Shown here: piece by piece, positions 4,616 through 5,717 of the stretch | How the letters are laid out: each line of letters begins with the position of its first letter | Numbering within the stretch: the stretch's first letter is position 1 | Assembly: GCA_013791675.1 (NCBI GenBank) | Contig: VMTI01000019.1 | Location: 1 to 5,717, forward strand | Source: a bacterium | GTDB lineage: Bacteria > CG03 | DNA: 5,717 nucleotides | Reading direction: 5' to 3' | Translations under genes and position numbers: made by a program | The notes under the pieces: generated by a model | Seen by the model: the letters and a program-made list of their open reading frames with translations, nothing else | Databases searched by the model: none | What the model was told of the DNA's origin: nothing

Positions 4616-5717
4616 ATGAGAAAATATATATTTTTGTTTTTCCTGTCACTGTATTTGCTGACGATGGGAGGTCACTTTTATTCCAGCGACCACTTCGCGA
4701 TGTATATGGTCACCAAAAACATTGTTGAAAAACACTCAATTGAAATCCCCGAAAGCCCTTTCGCGATTAAAACAATCGACGGGAAATACTATTCGTGGTA
4801 TGAATTGGGACAGTCTCTGCTGGCTCTGCCCTTTTACGCTGCCGGAAAACTCGCGGACAAAATCTACAGGACAGATTCCCTGAAACAATTTTTCGTGTCG
4901 GCTCAGAACACATTATTCGCGGCGGGAGCGTGCCTTTTGCTTTTTATGATCGCAACAAAACTTGAGTTCGGCTACCGTCTTTCAATGCTGCTTTCCTTCC
5001 TTTACGGCGTTGGCACGATGGCATGGGTATATTCCGCGAACTTTTTTGCCCACACCCCTGCGTCTTTTTTTCTGCTTCTTTCCTTTTATTTTCTTTTAAT
5101 GTGGGATGAAAGCCGTTTCCGCTCGCATCTTATACTTTGCTCGACGGCTTTCGGCTTGTTATTTCTTACCAGGATTGAGATGCTCCCTGCTGTGATATGG
5201 TTTGTGCTGTATGTCATTTATAAAGACCGTAAAGACAAAAAAAAGATGCTCTCCGATTTATCCTTATTTCTTATTCCCATAGCGATTTTTGCCGCGCTAA
5301 TTTTATATCACAACTGGTACAGGTTCGGAAAAATAATTATAGACGTCCGTTTTTTAATGGCAAGAATACCTCTTCCGGAAAGTTCTTTTTTGAACGATAT
5401 ATATCGGATTTCTTTTGACGGGGAAACGGGCCTCTTTTTCTTTAATCCCGTCCTCGTTTTTTTCATAGGGGGATTGTTTTTCCTGAAGAAAAAGAAAGCC
5501 CTTGTTCTTCCCGCCATAATAGCCCTGCAGACAATCCTGTTGGTTATAATTCTGAAACGCATAGACGGCAGATGGTGCTGGGGCACACGCCACTTGATGA
5601 CTGTTCTCCCCTTCTTCGCGCTGATCACGGTGTTTTTTCTGAAAGAAAACAAAAATAAAATCCTGTCTTATTTTTTTTATACCCTGTTTTTTATAAGCTT
5701 TACTTTTCAGCTTAGCG
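4616..5717 (+). CDS. GT-C-type glycosyltransferase-like multi-pass membrane protein (runs off right edge)
   Basis: Likely inner-membrane enzyme of the GT-C fold (GT39/dolichyl- or polyprenyl-phosphate sugar transferase-like), using a lipid-linked sugar at the outer face of the membrane; acceptor unknown. The 367 visible codons stay open to the window end. There is an N-terminal span (about 4-18), then a loop with SSDHFAMY (23-30), where GT-C enzymes place their acidic catalytic residue (Asp25 is the candidate). DGKYYSWYELGQSLLALP (55-72) is a pattern common in this class. Spans follow at about 97-113, 122-139, 148-163, 171-184, 189-203, 213-231, 274-290 and 296-313. GRWCWGTRHL (318-327) resembles the conserved 'WG.R.L' loop before a late span. 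The ATG at 4616 is the first in frame, directly before the first span, with no usable SD and a promoter ending 7 nt before it. It is divergent from the porin operon. Fold class is likely; substrate is not known. Confidence 0.75.
   Translation, partial: MRKYIFLFFLSLYLLTMGGHFYSSDHFAMYMVTKNIVEKHSIEIPESPFAIKTIDGKYYSWYELGQSLLALPFYAAGKLADKIYRTDSLKQFFVSAQNTLFAAGACLLLFMIATKLEFGYRLSMLLSFLYGVGTMAWVYSANFFAHTPASFFLLLSFYFLLMWDESRFRSHLILCSTAFGLLFLTRIEMLPAVIWFVLYVIYKDRKDKKKMLSDLSLFLIPIAIFAALILYHNWYRFGKIIIDVRFLMARIPLPESSFLNDIYRISFDGETGLFFFNPVLVFFIGGLFFLKKKKALVLPAIIALQTILLVIILKRIDGRWCWGTRHLMTVLPFFALITVFFLKENKNKILSYFFYTLFFISFTFQLS

Noticed and set aside
5308..5652. Minus-strand open frames opposite the glycosyltransferase-like gene.
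   Set aside because: Antisense shadows of a coherent multi-span membrane protein frame that is open for all of 4616-5717; no family resemblance.

Overview
This 5.7 kb window looks like chromosomal DNA of a Gram-negative (outer-membrane-bearing) bacterium. The protein set supports this: an outer-membrane beta-barrel-type protein ending in Phe, a DUF47/Pit phosphate uptake pair and an amylomaltase. Shine-Dalgarno (SD) motifs and sigma70-like promoter boxes are recognisable. I cannot place it to phylum from the sequence alone. No rRNA, tRNA, CRISPR, insertion sequence or phage gene was seen.

Layout. Five genes lie on the minus strand. Reading leftward from a divergent control region at about 4500-4615, they are: a LbtU-like porin (4485-3574), a DUF47/PhoU-like protein (3555-2911), a Pit phosphate permease (2901-1936), 4-alpha-glucanotransferase MalQ (1826-369) and the N-terminal part of an aldo/keto reductase (260 to beyond base 1). 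One gene, a multi-pass GT-C-type glycosyltransferase-like membrane protein, runs on the plus strand from 4616 past the right edge.

How they work together. The porin, DUF47 and Pit genes are separated by 18 and 9 bp and share one good upstream promoter, so they look like an operon for low-affinity anion/phosphate entry. The porin would act at the outer membrane, Pit at the inner membrane, and DUF47 as the usual Pit partner. MalQ follows after 109 bp with no convincing promoter, so it may be read through from pit. The aldo/keto reductase has its own promoter and looks unrelated.

The most unusual points are in signals rather than protein families. (1) malQ has no ATG, GTG or TTG where its conserved N-terminus must begin; instead an ATA codon sits 5 nt after a perfect AAGGAGG. 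(2) The divergent region holds a perfect 14-bp inverted repeat in which each arm is at once the -35 of one strand and the reversed -10 of the other, giving a fully symmetric, potentially bidirectional promoter. (3) The glycosyltransferase and the aldo/keto reductase both have their -10 box only 7-8 nt before ATG and no SD, so both transcripts are predicted to be leaderless. (4) The porin has no signal peptide, and its promoter lies where one would be encoded. I see no wholly new multi-gene system here.
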